Of a stretch of 64,000 bases of DNA, positions 1 to 13,364 are shown one piece after another. The position numbers and the translations under genes were made by a program. Positions within the stretch are counted from its first letter, which is position 1, and each line of letters opens with the position of its first letter. Source of the stretch: Piscicola geometra (taxonomy: Eukaryota; Annelida; Clitellata; Hirudinida; Piscicolidae). The notes beneath the pieces are model-generated. The model had not been told where the DNA came from, did not search any database, and worked only from the letters and a program-made list of their open reading frames with translations. The stretch is from NCBI GenBank assembly GCA_943735955.1, contig OX030957.1:5056801-5120800 (forward strand). The letters are read 5' to 3'.

Positions 1-904
1 CTTAATGTGGTAAACAAAGATATATATTTTTGTATTTTAACAATAGTCTTCGGCTTTAAACATTATTTATAACTTTTAAATTGAAGACAGGTTCGGTACA
101 TAGTAACAAATCCATCTATGCGTTTTCAGAAATTTCAATTCATTCGTAAAATTTATATTTAATCATTTATTACACCAAAAATAAAACAAATTAATCAAAT
201 TTTTTGTAAACTTTGATCATCTTAACCTTAGAAACTGAGCGTTGATCACATTTTGGAGAAGATACTCAAGTGAGACTAACTAATGAACTAACGGCACAGA
301 CTTCGATGAGAGTATTGCTGGTTTTCGCGGAACCATTCTGTCTGATGGACGCACCTATTTTGCAGCTAAGCTCCTGAACAGCCCAGAGGAAAAAAATTAA
401 TGGTCGTTGAAATATAAACAAGAGACTAATAAATTAATAAAGTAAAAACAAGATAAAAATGAGATAAATAGAGTGAATATACACGAGCAAATTTCTTTCC
501 AATTTTTTTTCTAAATTCTTAATTCTTAAGAATAGACGGAGAATGTTTCGGCAAAAGCTTGCAAAATCTCCAAGAGGCGATGGTGAAAAAAAAGAGAGGA
601 ATATAGAGAAGGTCGTAAATAAGGATTTTAAAAACTTATACAAATGAAGTTTTTGTTTACTAAAATCAATTTTCATTACAAAAATACTTAAAAAGTTAGG
701 TATTTTCACTTTCAATACAATTTACTAGAAGCTACATTTATTTGCAAAATTTCAAATACACTTTCATATTTTATCATTGATTTTCAGCTTTTTTATATAA
801 AAACTATCATTAAAAATAAGAAGCTTATATTCAATGTCAATAAACTTTTTTCCCCCATATTGGGCTGGGATCTTCTAGATCTTTGAGTCCTTCCTAGGAT
901 AATA
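1..904. other. AT-rich stretch, no gene recognised
   Basis: No exon that I can defend. A plus-strand open stretch near 295-395 reads as a plausible short peptide (containing FDESIAGFRGT) but has an in-frame stop just upstream and no clear splice acceptor. If the SCYL2-like gene to the right is intact, this stretch could be inside one of its introns, because that gene runs leftwards off the window. Confidence 0.5.
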
Positions 905-1225
905 GGAAACGAAGTGAGTCTGAAGCTGATTCTTGAAAACACCAGATGTGACGAAGACAGACGATAACGTGGAACCTCCGACAAGAACTGGCTGGTTTCT
1001 GTTGCTGAGAACGATTATTAGCCACCTCAGCAAATTATTGCGATCCCGTAGTGTCCAGTTTGATAGAAAGTTCTTTGTGAGGCACTTTATCAAAGGCTTT
1101 GATCTGGTCACTTTGTCAAGTGGTCACTTTGTCTAGACTCGAGACAATATTTTGTACGGTGAGCACAAACTGGGCTTCACAAGAGCATCTTCTTCTGAAG
1201 CTTTGTCGACTGTTGTAAAGCATAC
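905..1225 (-). mobile_element. Decayed LINE reverse-transcriptase fragment (CR1/Jockey-like)
   Basis: On the minus strand the translation shows the fingers-palm part of a non-LTR retrotransposon reverse transcriptase: a block like RQSFRRRCSCEAQF (the usual 'GFR..RSCE.QL' region), then KAFDKVPHKEL, then LLRWLIIVLSNRNQPVLVGG and SSVFVTSGV, which corresponds to the family's 'fLsnR.Q.V.v.g..S....VtSGVPQGS' region. The order and spacing match CR1/Jockey-type elements. Frame changes and stops separate the blocks, and the pieces around the YADD site are missing, so this is a dead 5'- and 3'-truncated copy. A small duplication of CAAAGTGACCA lies between the first two blocks. Confidence 0.8.
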
Positions 1226-3240
1226 AGTGATGATCCAGCTGTTTTTTCTAGTTGGGCTATGTACTACATTACTAACTGATGTTAGTGAAATTGACGTGTA
1301 GCTTTTAATTAAACATTCATATAAATGTTGAAACATAGAAAAGGGTTCAGAATAAAATATTGAATTATGATAAAAAACGTATTTTCATAATGAAAAAGAA
1401 TGTCCGAAACTTCAAGATCGATCGGCTTTTTAACATTACGTTTTTCTTTCAAAGATCGATTGCGTTGTTTTGTTAATTTAATGTAAAATAGTGTAGTTAC
1501 ATTTTAACTCCTCAATTGTGACTTAACTCGATAAATCCTATTCAACATTTTCAGAAATATTTATGCTTTTAAAAATAAATACTACGACGAACGCATTGTT
1601 TTTTTAAGGAAATAAATTTTAAAATTCGTGCCAACGGCTAATAAAATCAAAAATCATATATTTTTTTCTCTGAAAAAAGTAATTTGGTAAAACATTTATT
1701 TATCCGATAATTTATTTTTTTTCAAATCCTATAAACCTAAAAATTGAAATGTTGAAAAAATATATAAAAGCACGGGTTTCATAGAAAAATACTTCATGAG
1801 TACCCAGTTCTTCAGTTTAATCAGCCTGACAACTAAATTTTTTATGTTTTCCATAAAATTTCACACTCGATTGAGCGATATGATGGTAAGCATCATTGAT
1901 GGTTCGTGCATTTTGATATACACTTGCACGACTTACACTCAATTTGAAGTTTCTCAATGAGTTGTATCGAATGATTAAGACTGAGAAGTTCATTATTTTC
2001 TAAGTTATTAGCTTGGGAATTTGAAGTCAGACAAAAAAACTTTGTCAATGAATTAAATTTTCGAAAAATAGTTTTGTCTAGTGTTTCTAAATTTTCAAAA
2101 AAGAAGTTTTATAGCAAGTTATTTTAATGACTTTTCGAAGCTAAAATGAAAAAATAATTAAATTTAGAAAATAAACAAATCGTTTCAAATTTTACATTTT
2201 AAAAAACTTTAACAACTTTAAATTATGAAAAAATGAAAATTTAGACAAGATAAAACGTCCTAAAAAATAATTCAGATATTGTCTAATTACTTTTTTTTGT
2301 TTGAGCAAAACTTCTTGAAAACTACAGCTAATTAAGGTTTTGAAATGACATTCCACGAATCCATTAGTGTAATCAAGTTGAATTTTTTTATTTAATGTTT
2401 TAGTTTAACTTATTTCCATCTTTTTGTAAACTAGGAATCTGTGAATTAATTTATTAAATCCAATTTTAAAAATATTAATATTGAATGAATGAGTAGAAGT
2501 TCAAAAAGATGTCAAGAAAAGTTTTTCTTGGATCGAGTCAAGTGCCAGTTTTATTCCATGTATTGAGTGAAGGCATTAGAAAGTTCGTGACATTCCTCAA
2601 AATATTTTCTAAAAACTGATGACAAATGCAAAAGTATTTCATAGAAATTTGATAAATTATTATAAATATAATTCAAAGATATACATTTTTTAATGTGAAG
2701 TTTTTTATGATTTTTTTCCAATTGAATTCTAAACTGTATCTTTCCAATTTTTTTTGCCGATTCAAAAGTTTTTCAAATTGAATTCTAAATAGTTTAATCG
2801 GTTAAATAATACTCTACTTCTTTTACTACTGTTTGTTGGTCCGTCTGGGATATTGGCCACCAACCTAGCCTAACCACGCGTGATGGACTTGGGCAAGCTC
2901 TTTCAGCTGCTTCCGCGTTGTGATATAATACCTTTCTTAAATATATCAGAAAAATGAGATTTCACAATTTTTTTCAGCAAGCTACAATTACTCGACCTAA
3001 AGAGTAAATACTGCACGACACTCAAAACCGTTTTTCAAAAAATAGTTTTTGCTCATTTAAATAAATAAATTCAGATCATGATTTTGCGTCAATGCGTTTC
3101 TTTGTAAGTTATCGTTATTCGAGTATGAAACTTTGAACCCAACTTCACTTGTGAGATTGTATAGCAATCAAAAGCGAAAGATTAGCTTCTATGAACCAAA
3201 TGGCATTCGACAACCCTTTGTGAAGCTATAAAAGGAATAA
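1226..3240. other. Non-coding AT-rich stretch
   Basis: No gene recognised. A less AT-rich patch at 2840-2935 may be an old repeat, but I cannot assign it. Confidence 0.5.
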
Positions 3241-3787
3241 GTGAGTGAGTGAGTGAGTGAGTGAGTGAGTGAGTGAGTGAGTGAGTGAGTGAGTGAGTGA
3301 GTGAGTGAGTGAGTGAGTGAGTGAGTGAGTGAGTGAGTGAGTGAGTGAGTGAGTGAGTGAGTGAGTGAGTGAGTGAGTGAGTGAGTGAGTGAGTGAGTGA
3401 GTGAGTGAGTGAGTGAGTGAGTGAGTGAGTGAGTGAGTGAGTGAGTGAGTGAGTGAGTGAGTGAGTGAGTGAGTGAGTGAGTGAGTGAGTGAGTGAGTGA
3501 GTGAGTGAGTGAGTGAGTGAGTGAGTGAGTGAGTGAGTGAGTGAGTGAGTGAGTGAGTGAGTGAGTGAGTGAGTGAGTGAGTGAGTGAGTGAGTGAGTGA
3601 GTGAGTGAGTGAGTGAGTGAGTGAGTGAGTGAGTGAGTGAGTGAGTGAGTGAGTGAGTGAGTGAGTGAGTGAGTGAGTGAGTGAGTGAGTGAGTGAGTGA
3701 GTGAGTGAGTGAGTGAGTGAGTGAGTGAGTGAGTGAGTGAGTGAGTGAGTGAGTGAGTGAGTGAGTGAGTGAGTGAGTGAGTGAGTG
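3241..3787. repeat. (GTGA)n microsatellite, 547 bp, no interruptions
   Basis: About 137 tandem copies of the tetranucleotide GTGA with no substitution visible. The 4-bp unit gives a long artificial open frame on the minus strand (repeating Leu-Thr-His-Ser), which is not a gene. Complete purity over more than 500 bp means either very recent expansion or a consensus-smoothed assembly. Confidence 0.98.
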
Positions 3788-4378
3788 TTTGAAGTTCAAA
3801 AAATTGAAACGAAAAAACCTAAGAATTGTAAATAAATATTTTGACAAAATTTATAGAAAAATTAGGTATGAGAATAAACTCATATGTGATTCGGTTTTGA
3901 GTAATGATGGATAGATCTTATTAAAGGTGGCAAGAAATTTATCGTAAAGTATTTAAAGGTGAAATATTTTAAAATATTAATACCCTACTAGGGAAATATA
4001 TCAAGACACAAATGGAGCTCTGACAAATGGCAAAAGGATGGCGTGGTTGACTGCTCAAATGCTTTATGTGTCATGAAAATTAGCCGTTCATTTTTCTAAT
4101 ACTCACTGAATAAATACTAGTGCTGTGTTTTACACTTTTTGATACACATATTGAAATGTTCGAAACTGAAAATTTAAAAAAAAGTTTTAAAAAACATGGT
4201 ATTTAAAACATATCCAGCAACATTTTGAAACAATATAAGTTTAATTCAGGAATCCCGCTTTGGTACGCGCTTTAAAAGATGAATAAAACTTGAACGGGTT
4301 AGAATAAATGTATGAAAAGAATTATTTAGATTAACTCCGAATAAATTCATAAAATGCGAAATACATTCAAACACGTAC
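3788..4378. other. Non-coding stretch, probably SCYL2-like intron
   Basis: Lies downstream (minus strand) of the second SCYL2-like exon, which ends in a good GTACGT donor. It holds no further recognisable kinase-like exon. Confidence 0.45.
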
Positions 4379-6455
4379 TTATTTTCTTGCAGAAAGTCTA
4401 GAGTCTTTAGTATCTTGGGATACTTGATGCGTGACATAGTTATGACGTCACGTTTCAAAATGCTCGCCACAATTTCCTTTCGCTTCGGCTTGTGCAGCTT
4501 ATCAACTGTCTTCTTCTCGAAAAGAAAAACCGAGCAATCCTGAAAAGAGCATATATGTTAGGATACATTAGACGCAATCTATAATTTATGCATGGCGAAA
4601 CGTTTTTTTTGAGCTTGCGTGATGTGTGGATTTCTTCGTATATGAAATTCATGATTTTTTTTCTTACTATTTTTTTTAGTGTGACTATTTGTATAAATAA
4701 TGTAAAAAGTAAAGTATTCAGAATATTTGGAAAAATAAAATTCGAAGTTGAACTGATAATTCAGTCTTCTCTCTCATTCTGCACAAAGCATAATTTTGGA
4801 ATAAAAACCTATTTTTATCAATAAAAAATAGATTAAGTTCTTTTTTTAAACAATTGTGTCTATTTATGTTCAAATAAAAAAGTTAAAAAAATATTATTTC
4901 TATAAAACATCAATAAAATTCCAATTAAAAGAAATAAAATTTTTAAAAGACATAGAAAGCCATAAAAGACTTTGCAAGTGTTTGAGGCTGCCAAAAAGAA
5001 CTTAATTTACATACTAAATTCATTAAATATACTATTACAGTTTTTCGAAATTTTTGAAAGCTACAGATGAACGCAATAAACATTTAAAGAAATTTTCGCT
5101 CATTTAACTATTTTATTTTTAATTATGTGATCAAAATTTAATTAAAATATATAAAAATGAAAGCCTTAACTAATTATTTTAATGTTTTTATTATCGTTTC
5201 ACATTTATATATTTTCACATATTTAATAAAATTGTTTCTAGACACTTGATTTAATCTAAACAAGTTTTTTTATTTTGATGATTGATTATACTTAATAAAA
5301 ATCTTTTGAAAACAAATCAACTTAAATCTGGCATAAAATAAAAGACTAATATGCTTTTCCAACTTTTTCAGAAATACTTTCGAAAATCAATTTAATTGAA
5401 ACTTATATTAATTTAGTTTTCAAATAACTATTAAAAATAATAAAAATTTCCAAACAACTTTTAAAAAGTGGTTGAAGTTATAAATAACACGACATAAAGT
5501 GAAACAGAATTATGCCTAAGTACCTTAAACAGCTGCTTCTTGATTTAAAAAGTAACAAAAATATTCAATTAAGAAATAGATTTTGAAGAAAAATTGAGTT
5601 AATTAAATACTTCAATCTATGATCATTTTTCATTCTTAAAAATGTGTTCATACATTTTTCGAGTGTCATACTTTAACTCTTTTTAAAGAATAGCATTTTA
5701 GAAATAAATTCTTTTTTATGAATTCCTGCTATGAATTTTCAAGCGAGTGATTAAACCTTCGATTCAATAGAATGATTAACACACAAAATATCTGACTATG
5801 ACACTGTGAAAAATGTTACACACGATTTAACCACGTTTTCTGATTGAAAAATTTCTTTAGTTGTTGAAATATTTTAAATAAATGCTCGAAAAATGCGTAT
5901 GACGAAAAGCTTCATAGTTTAAAAAAAGTTTTAATCTTTTAATTTAAAGAAAATTGTTTTAAAATATTTTTTCAAAAGTTGAAAGCTTTTGACATACTCA
6001 ATGGAGTTACTGCTACTTTTAAAAAAGTGGAAATGCCTCCTTCTGACAAATAAAACTCAATTTGCTAAAAATCTTGGACATTAAACTTTTAACTGGTATG
6101 ACGTGTATAAATGCTCTTAAGAGTACTTGAACCCAAAATACTACACTTTTTGAAATTATTCACTAAATTGAATTTTAAGCTCTTAAAAACCTAAAATTTA
6201 ACATTTACGCTGGTTGGTGTTGACGCTATATTGAAAAAGGCGAACTTCGATAAATTCATTAGAACGCCACGGCAGGCTTCTTAAGTAACATAAAAAAAAG
6301 CTGCCCACTTTCCCGTCGGTAATCCTGCTCGCCTCGTAGACCTTCCATACCTGCCCGACGCCACACGATCCCGTCTGCTTGCCTAACTTGTAGTTGCTGA
6401 GAAAGGAGTTGTTGTCCTCGCTTGCCTTATTGCTAGAGATCATTGTCGGCAGCAT
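4379..6455 (-). CDS. SCYL2: SCYL2-like pseudokinase, first two exons (partial)
   Basis: Two minus-strand exons of a SCY1-like protein kinase-related gene; the rest lies off the left edge. Exon 1 is 6455..6309 (49 codons from ATG), exon 2 is 4539..4379, joined in phase 0 (donor GTGGGC, acceptor TTTCAG). The protein begins with a short leader, then the glycine-rich loop region YKLGKQTGSCGVGQVWKVYE, and continues with CSVFLFEKKTVDKLHKPK and SRIKYPKILK. This is the N-lobe order of SCYL2: 'GpG..WK.Y' loop, 'sVFvFeKK' strand, 'RhP.iL' at the end of helix C. The loop has Cys where a kinase has its second Gly, and the strand that normally carries the ATP-binding Lys reads VFLF, so it is a pseudokinase as in the family. 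SCYL2 acts in clathrin-coated vesicle traffic. The long intron (4540-6308) contains nothing else recognisable. A divergent member of the wider SCY1 family is the alternative. Confidence 0.72.
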
Positions 6456-9400
6456 TTTGAGTTGTTTTTATTTATCGAGGAATTATGAAGGTTGTTATAG
6501 GATGTTTTATTCAAAGTGTGTTTCCCAATGTTATTTTATATCACTGTAAAAACGTTGTTTATTCTGTTGTGGATTGAACTTTCAGATAAATTAGAATTGA
6601 GAGTCGTGGGACTTTTTCGGGAGGGCACGCATCATTGGCATGAGAGGTATTAATGTAATTGGATTCTGATGTGGCGTGAGGGTTTCATGTTGTTTTAGCA
6701 GAATGGCTTCTGGTTCTCTTATCGTAGTTTTATGTTATTGCTGTTTAAAAAAAAATTTCATTGTTGTTAAATTTATCTTTTTTATTTCACAGTTTTGGAA
6801 ATTCACATCAAATTCTATTGATTATTATTTCTAGATTAACTTAGTTAATTTCTTTGAAAAAACAAAAGAAATTTACATTTTTAATGACCAGTAGTTTAGT
6901 GCGTAAGATTCGCGAGTTTGGATTATTTGGGTGTAAAAAGTACTCTAAAACCTCTACAGTATAATACTTGAGTTGTATGCCATTTTAATTTGGTTTTAAC
7001 TCAATTTTATTTTAAATAAAACATTTATTATTATTTATAGGTTTCGATAGTATGTAGAAAATATCATCCTATACATCTATTTACCATTAAAACTGTATTT
7101 AGAATGTAAAGTGTTTTCTAGTTTTCAAACAATTTGGAATAAGGCTTACTGCAAGTCGTTTCAAGAACTTTATCGTCTATCTTGCTTATCAAAACAATAT
7201 TCTCCAGTTATTCTGTCTTTAAAAAAACATTCATTTTTAAATTATTCTGCAAACAGTTGGTTTTTAAGTAATAAAAGTGACGCTAAGCTATTTACAATAG
7301 AAGTAAAAATGAGAATTTGCAAACACATTGCTGACTTTGAACACTATTCCTTTTATACATACACACACACACACTCCTATATAAATCGCTTGAACGGTGT
7401 GTGGGAGTGTGTTTGTTATTTGTAGGTGTATGAATGTATAAGAAAAAGTAGGTATTCTTAAAAGTTAAGGCTTATGATGAAATATTATGTGCATACAGAT
7501 GTGATAAGACGGGGATGTGTTGAGGAAATTCAAGAAGTAAATTAAACGCTGAATAATAGCTTCTTTCTTCTGCTTGTTTGCTTTAAACACGATATTACCG
7601 TAGAGGTTTAGGTTCCAAGACAAAGAAGCCAAAGCAGCAATGATAGATTACTGCTTTCAATGGGGATTCTTCATCTGTAATCTTTCACTATTTGTTACTA
7701 TTGCCTAACCAATCCTCCGAAAAAACCGTTTTTGTGCGGAATCTTCGGTTTATATATTTTGTACATTATTTTTTTTAATGTTTTGCTTCTATGTAAAACA
7801 GAAAATATAGGAATTTAATTAGTTTGTATTTAAAAATTTAAAAGCTCATAGATTTTTGAAATGGATTTTTCAGCGCGAAGTGTTGTCGCTGAGAAATACA
7901 CAGACTATATCTTAAAGTTAGACGCCCTTTATAAAATCAAAATATTGAATTATATTGAGAAAAAAAAGATAACAATGTTTTTAAATGTCAAAAATATGGG
8001 AAAAATTTTAGTTTAAAATTCTTAGCTTTTTTCATTTATCTAAATACCTAAGGTTTCTAAAACGACGTAAATCTGAGTGCACTGGGAAATTATTTTCTCT
8101 AGTAGTATAAGAATTAGTAGTCGTAGAAATTTTAATAGTCGTAATAAACTTTTTGAATAGTTTCAGTGGTAGTATTAACCAGAGTAAAAGCATAAGAAAG
8201 TGTTAGACTTTGAGGATAGTGTTGAAAGTTGCCGCAGAATTAATCAAGGCGGTACAAGGCAAGAACATCTGGGGATTTAGTTCTTATACTGGTAAGAACC
8301 ATGCAAAAATAATTTCGCAATAAAGAAACCGTAAAACAGCAATAATAGTTAGCGGTGAAATTTATTTGATAATGACCTGGTTCTTTTTTTGGCGCCATAT
8401 TTTGATAGAAATGCATGATAAAATGATAATGGCATACAAGGAAGAATAATCATGCACTCGCTGTTTTATATCTTTTTACATTGAATTATCAAAAAAACTT
8501 AAAGTATTGTGCGGCCGTCCTCACGCTACAATTCATTTGGTGACGTTTTAAGAAAGGAAAATGTAAGCCCGAAATGAAAATCAGTCAGATTGAAAAATGT
8601 CTTTAGAAACCGAGTTTGAGAAAAAATAATCCTTGAATTAACTGTTGTTATACTGTTCAAATTGGAAAAAATCTTTCATTATGAAAATATAATTTTTCCA
8701 TCGTATCAACACTGTTAAATTTTAATAGGTTTTTGAATTGTTGACATAATATATTAACATGAAAAAACTTGAAGATTTAAATAAATAATATAGCTGGGAT
8801 TTGGGAAAAAATATATCAGTAACTTAGAGCAAAGCAGTGTCTTTTTTAGAAAAAGAATAGAAGAAAAGCTATTCGTTAGTTTGTAAAAAAAAATATCATT
8901 TTAAAAGTCTAAAACATTAGAACGGGCATGTTTCCAAAAATTAGAGTCGCAACATGGCTCGTTTATTATTTTCGAACATAGGAGTGAAAAGGGCGTAAGC
9001 ATGCTTGTTTGCGCACGAGGCTGATAAAGTAGGTTTATCGTGGCATTAAGAGGCGTTCGATTGATCATCAGTGCTTGACCAACTGGTTTTCAGTGCAAGA
9101 AATGATGCACTGGTTCTTTTTTACTTGAGTAAAATTTGTTATATTTTTGAGATACTTTTGGTGGTTTGTGAATGTTGTGTGAAGTAGTTAGCGTTGTAAA
9201 TAGTATTTTGGAAAAATCTTGGAATATTTTTTTATATAATAAAATTTTTTATAGAAATTTGATTAGAATAATTGAAAGTTAAATATTACAAAAAGAATAT
9301 AGTATGCAATAAATTAAAGAAGTGAAAATGCAGAAAAGAACGTAGTAAAGGAAACTAATTAGGGTCTGAGTGCTCTTTTGTGAAATAAATGACAATTTCA

Positions 9401-10146
9401 ATATCAACTGGAATGTTGCCTCAATAACCGAGTCTCCGTAATTTAAAAGAATTCTGCAGTTTTCTCCAAAGTAGCTTTCAGGTTAAGATCTGTCCTGAAA
9501 GCATTAACGCCACGAAATAGAAATCTATTTACGTATTTTTGAAAAATAATAATATTTTAATAGATTGTTTACAACAAAACTTTTTCAAACTTTCATATTT
9601 TTAATGAATTATTTTTACAAATAAACTAGGTTTTTTTTATTCTAAAATTTTTTTTAATAAAATTAATCTAAGAACTTATCATTCAAAAAAATAAACTTAG
9701 ATAATTAAAAAACCAAATAAATATCAAAAACCCAAACGTGAATGACAAGGATTACTAAAAATTGATTTTATGACGTATTATTTCAAATGACTGACTTGAT
9801 GTATATATTTTTTAATATTTTATTTATAAAACACCAATAATAATAAAAACTCATTAAAATTAAAAAGAAATAATGGTGATAGATACAATAATAGAAAATA
9901 TATATTAAAATACCTCAATGAGCTTTTAAAATAAACAATTTCGGAATTATTGAATTTTAAGATTATGTTGAAAAAGTATTTTTAGACAACATTTCAATAT
10001 GGGTTTCACAAAAAAATGTCGATATTAAAATATATATAAAAAAGATAAACCAATAAACCATCAATAATCTTACATTTTGAAAATATTTTTCTCCATTTAT
10101 TTCGACTTTACTCCTTCAAATATGTCTTTCCATCAATCTATCTAAA
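6456..10146. other. No gene recognised
   Basis: AT-rich. The start of this stretch should contain the promoter and 5' UTR of the SCYL2-like gene, but no motif is clear enough to name. Open frames here are short and AT-biased at third positions. Confidence 0.5.
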
Positions 10147-10343
10147 ATAAATAAATAATAAATGTCAGTTTTATATAGCGCCCGGGCACGCAACTGAGGC
10201 GCCACTCACACGACATAAGTCGTGAAACACCGCATCATATACACTAGGTATATGATAGCTCACGGTTGGCTGTACAGGGATTTGAACTGGCGACCTTTAA
10301 GTTGCAGGTCTAACGACTTACCATCTAAGCCAACCCGCTCGCC
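10147..10343 (-). mobile_element. tRNA-derived SINE, near full length
   Basis: Read on the minus strand, the element starts at 10343 with GGCGAGCGGG, then a tRNA-like head: A box TGGCTTAGATGG, an anticodon-arm-like segment with TGCAA (tRNA-Cys-like, GCA), and B box AGTTCAAATCC. An unrelated body of about 100 bp follows, then the 3' tail GGGCGCTATATAAA and an A/T-rich simple tail. The GCGCTATA tail motif recurs in three other places in the window (13303, 43619, 58231), so these share a SINE 3' end. Pol III promoter boxes are intact. Target duplications were not identified. Confidence 0.85.
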
Positions 10344-13302
10344 AATACTAATGATCGAAAAAAAATTGTATCGATCAAAAATTTATCGAATAAATTATTC
10401 TGTTGTTTCAATTTATGAAAACTGTGGAAAAAATTAAATTTAAATAAATTAATATTATTATAAATCAAAGACTTTTGCTACAATTTTTTTTCGGGTACAT
10501 CATTAGTTAATGATACTTTTTTTGTGAAAACTCTGAAAAAAACTTCGAATGATATAGAACGTTAACCACCATGCTGTCTATCAAATGTTGTAGAAAAAAG
10601 TTTTAAATTATACCTTTTACGAAAAATAACATAAGAAACCCCGAACAACGTATCGATCTTTGATTCAACGACGTTGCAAATGATAAGGAAACATTAGTTT
10701 TTCTCTTGAACAAAAATTAGTTGCGAACATCGGATGCAGGTATCAGGGATGATGATGACAAGGTTGTGATGTGGAAAAAGTGATGACTGTAATGCGAGTG
10801 ATTAGGCTTCTTATGACTGCATTAATCCACAGTGATTCTATTTGATGCAGCCGTTTTGTCATTATTACCCTTGAATCGGTCATTTCTAGCTTTTATCGCT
10901 CTTCTTTTTTTCAATCTCTATGTGAAAAAATTCCTGAATTGATTCACAAACCGTCGAAGTTAATGTCTTTCTATTCATTAAATATTCTTTGGAAACAGCA
11001 TGTACCTTCTTTTAATAAAAACTTTATTTTTTTCAAATACTGATAAATTCTTTAATTTATTTTTATGTTTAAACTCTTTCCATTGATGTGAGTAAATCCA
11101 AGGGTATTTGGAGCTCTCCCAGTCTCGGAGTCTTTATTAACAATAACTTTTATATGTTTACTATTGCCACAGGGCCACAACTACGACCGTTTTATTATCG
11201 TTATTAAATAGCATTGTCGCATTTCTTGTAGCGCAGACATTAAGAGCAAAAGTCTACCTTTATTGCCGTATGTCGCACTGAACACATTCACCATTAGCTC
11301 TTTCTCAAAAAGGACTCTCTCGATGCGGAAAAAGATAAAATTTTAGTTTACAAAAATTTCTTTACTATAATTTACGCCTAGTAATTCAAATTAGGTTTTT
11401 GGCTCTTCAACGATAGTGCCACAATGTAAATATAGGAGCGACAATGCTTTTTAATGGTCGCATGAAATTTTAATTTTAACAAAAGTGCTATTAAATCAAT
11501 AAAAATTCCAAAAATAAATAGTTTAAATCACTAAAAAAACAACATTTGAAATAATTTATTATTCATTAGCTCTTTAAAGAGCATTCAAACACTCTTATCA
11601 CGTTACCATTTTTTAAAATGTCAAAACGTTAAAATAACTTTTTATTGACTATTCGTCAATTTCAATGATTTTTTAAACTTATATTTTTGTCGGATTAATC
11701 TTATCTTTTTTATTCTATCTCACCCCTTCGACTCAATCACTAACTTGAACGCAACCTCAGAGACTATTCTGTGAAGCAATCCATCATCATCATCCTTATC
11801 TTGTTTTATATACATGCTTAAATTATTTTCTCTCGATAGTGGGGTTTGTCTAACTCAACTCAATTCTTCAAAATCAAAACGGTTTTGTTCTAGCAAACAA
11901 TATGTCTTGGACTCTTCCAGTCATTATGAATTATTTAATACTTTTAAGGGCGTCTAGCTGAACATCTTGCATGCGAAATACCTTGGGCTCGAAACATTTT
12001 CATTCCGTTGCGTAATAGTCGAGTTAGACCGCATTAATGTAACATTTTAAGACGTTATTATTTTTTTTGAATTTTTCTGTTTTGTGAGTTTCTACTCCTT
12101 GAATGGAAGCCTCAAACGATTTTCTACTCCAAACCTCATGCACTGCTACTTTTGGAAATGTTTTTTTCTTTTTCTCATGCAAACGCTCAAAAAAAGTTTA
12201 CAACATCTTTGAGATTGTCCTCAGTTAGGTTTAAGTTTTAATACGGCTGAGTAATTTAGATTAGTCATCACTTTGAATGTTGAATGTCTTTTATTACTTT
12301 TTTTTATAGAATTTTTTTTACGAAATCGCACTTGAAAGATTTAAAAAGTTTTAAAAATTTACTTTTTAGATCGATGATAGTCTTTCCCACGATATTTCCT
12401 GGTTGCTAAGAGACTGCACAATGTCGAATAAATTTCTTTTCTACTAAAAGTATAATTTTGATTTTCAATGCTGCATGTCTTTACTGATTTACAAAACAAA
12501 ACTTTTTTGTCAAAAATCTCGTATATCAATCAATAAATTTTTTGACGCATGAATTTAATTCATTCGGATTATATCGAAAAATTGATATTTCCCCACATGC
12601 TCTGCATTCGACGACGAGCGCAAAGACGTACGCAAGTATGTATGCGAGGACGTCATTCAGCTTCAAGTCACGTTCCGGCGAGAAGAAAGTTCTGCCAATT
12701 CTCTCCATAAATAAGCTATCCTCAAATGCATCAGCCTCCTATGACATCATAAGACTTAACGATGACGACATGATAACTTTTTATTATTCAATTACAGCAC
12801 GTCATCTGAAGGCCTGATGACGTTTTCATCTCTTTGATTTTCCATGAGTGCGTTATGAGGTATTTTGACTTTTTTGAAGTTTCATTCGCTTTGTTCAAGT
12901 TAGAACTTATCCTTATTTAAAACAGTGCAAAGACTTTTGACAGATAAAAGTAGTTAGAGATTTATAAATCGAAAAAAATATAATTAATCATTTAAAAAAT
13001 GTTTTCAATATTTTTCACAAGGTTTTTACTTTGCAACATCATAGTCAATCTTTTTGTTCCAATAAAATTATCTTTCCGCCAAGCTGGCATAGTTTGAAAC
13101 TTTTCAGTGCCGTTTTGACGTAAGAATACAAGTCTTGTAACAAAAACTTTCGTGAAGTAGCTCACAAAGACCAGATATTGTTATTGGGCGTTAATTAATT
13201 GTCTTGATAGATCCAAAAAGATAAAGGCATTCTTTACTGAATTCTCCCGCATTTGGCACATCATCATTATATTCTCTACTAAGACCTGCTGGCTATTCTT
13301 TT
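10344..13302. other. No recognised gene; one GC-richer patch
   Basis: Mostly AT-rich. The exception is 12,540-12,830, described as a separate entry. Confidence 0.5.
12540..12830. other. GC-richer patch with TGACGT motifs; coding status unclear
   Basis: This patch is richer in C+G and CpG than its surroundings and has open frames on both strands. The minus frame (with LNDVLAYILAYVFALVV, hydrophobic) has somewhat more G/C at third positions, but I see no convincing splice signals on either side. Three TGACGT/ACGTCA sites (minus strand 12650-12655 and 12799-12804, plus strand 12818-12823) resemble CRE half sites. It could be an exon of an unknown gene or a regulatory element. Confidence 0.3.
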
Positions 13303-13364
13303 CAATCAATCAATCAATCAAATATATTTCAATAGCGCTCTTTCTTCAAATTCAAGAGCGCTAT
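13303..13364 (-). mobile_element. SINE 3'-end fragment with (TTGA)n tail
   Basis: On the minus strand: CGCTCTTGAATTTGAAGAAA, then GAGCGCTATTGAAATATATT and repeated TTGATTGA. It matches the piece at 43619-43690 almost base for base over about 60 bp, including the simple tail. No tRNA-like head is present next to it, so it is 5'-truncated. Confidence 0.8.

Noticed and set aside
3182..3847. 221-codon minus-strand frame of repeated Leu-Thr-His-Ser
   Set aside because: Product of the (GTGA)n microsatellite; a 4-bp repeat without stop codons is open in all frames of that strand.
7360..7375. (CA)n run
   Set aside because: Too short (about seven units) to report as a microsatellite locus.
12542..12817. 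91-codon plus-strand frame
   Set aside because: Overlaps an equally open minus-strand frame, with no motif and no clear splice signals; kept only as an uncertain patch.
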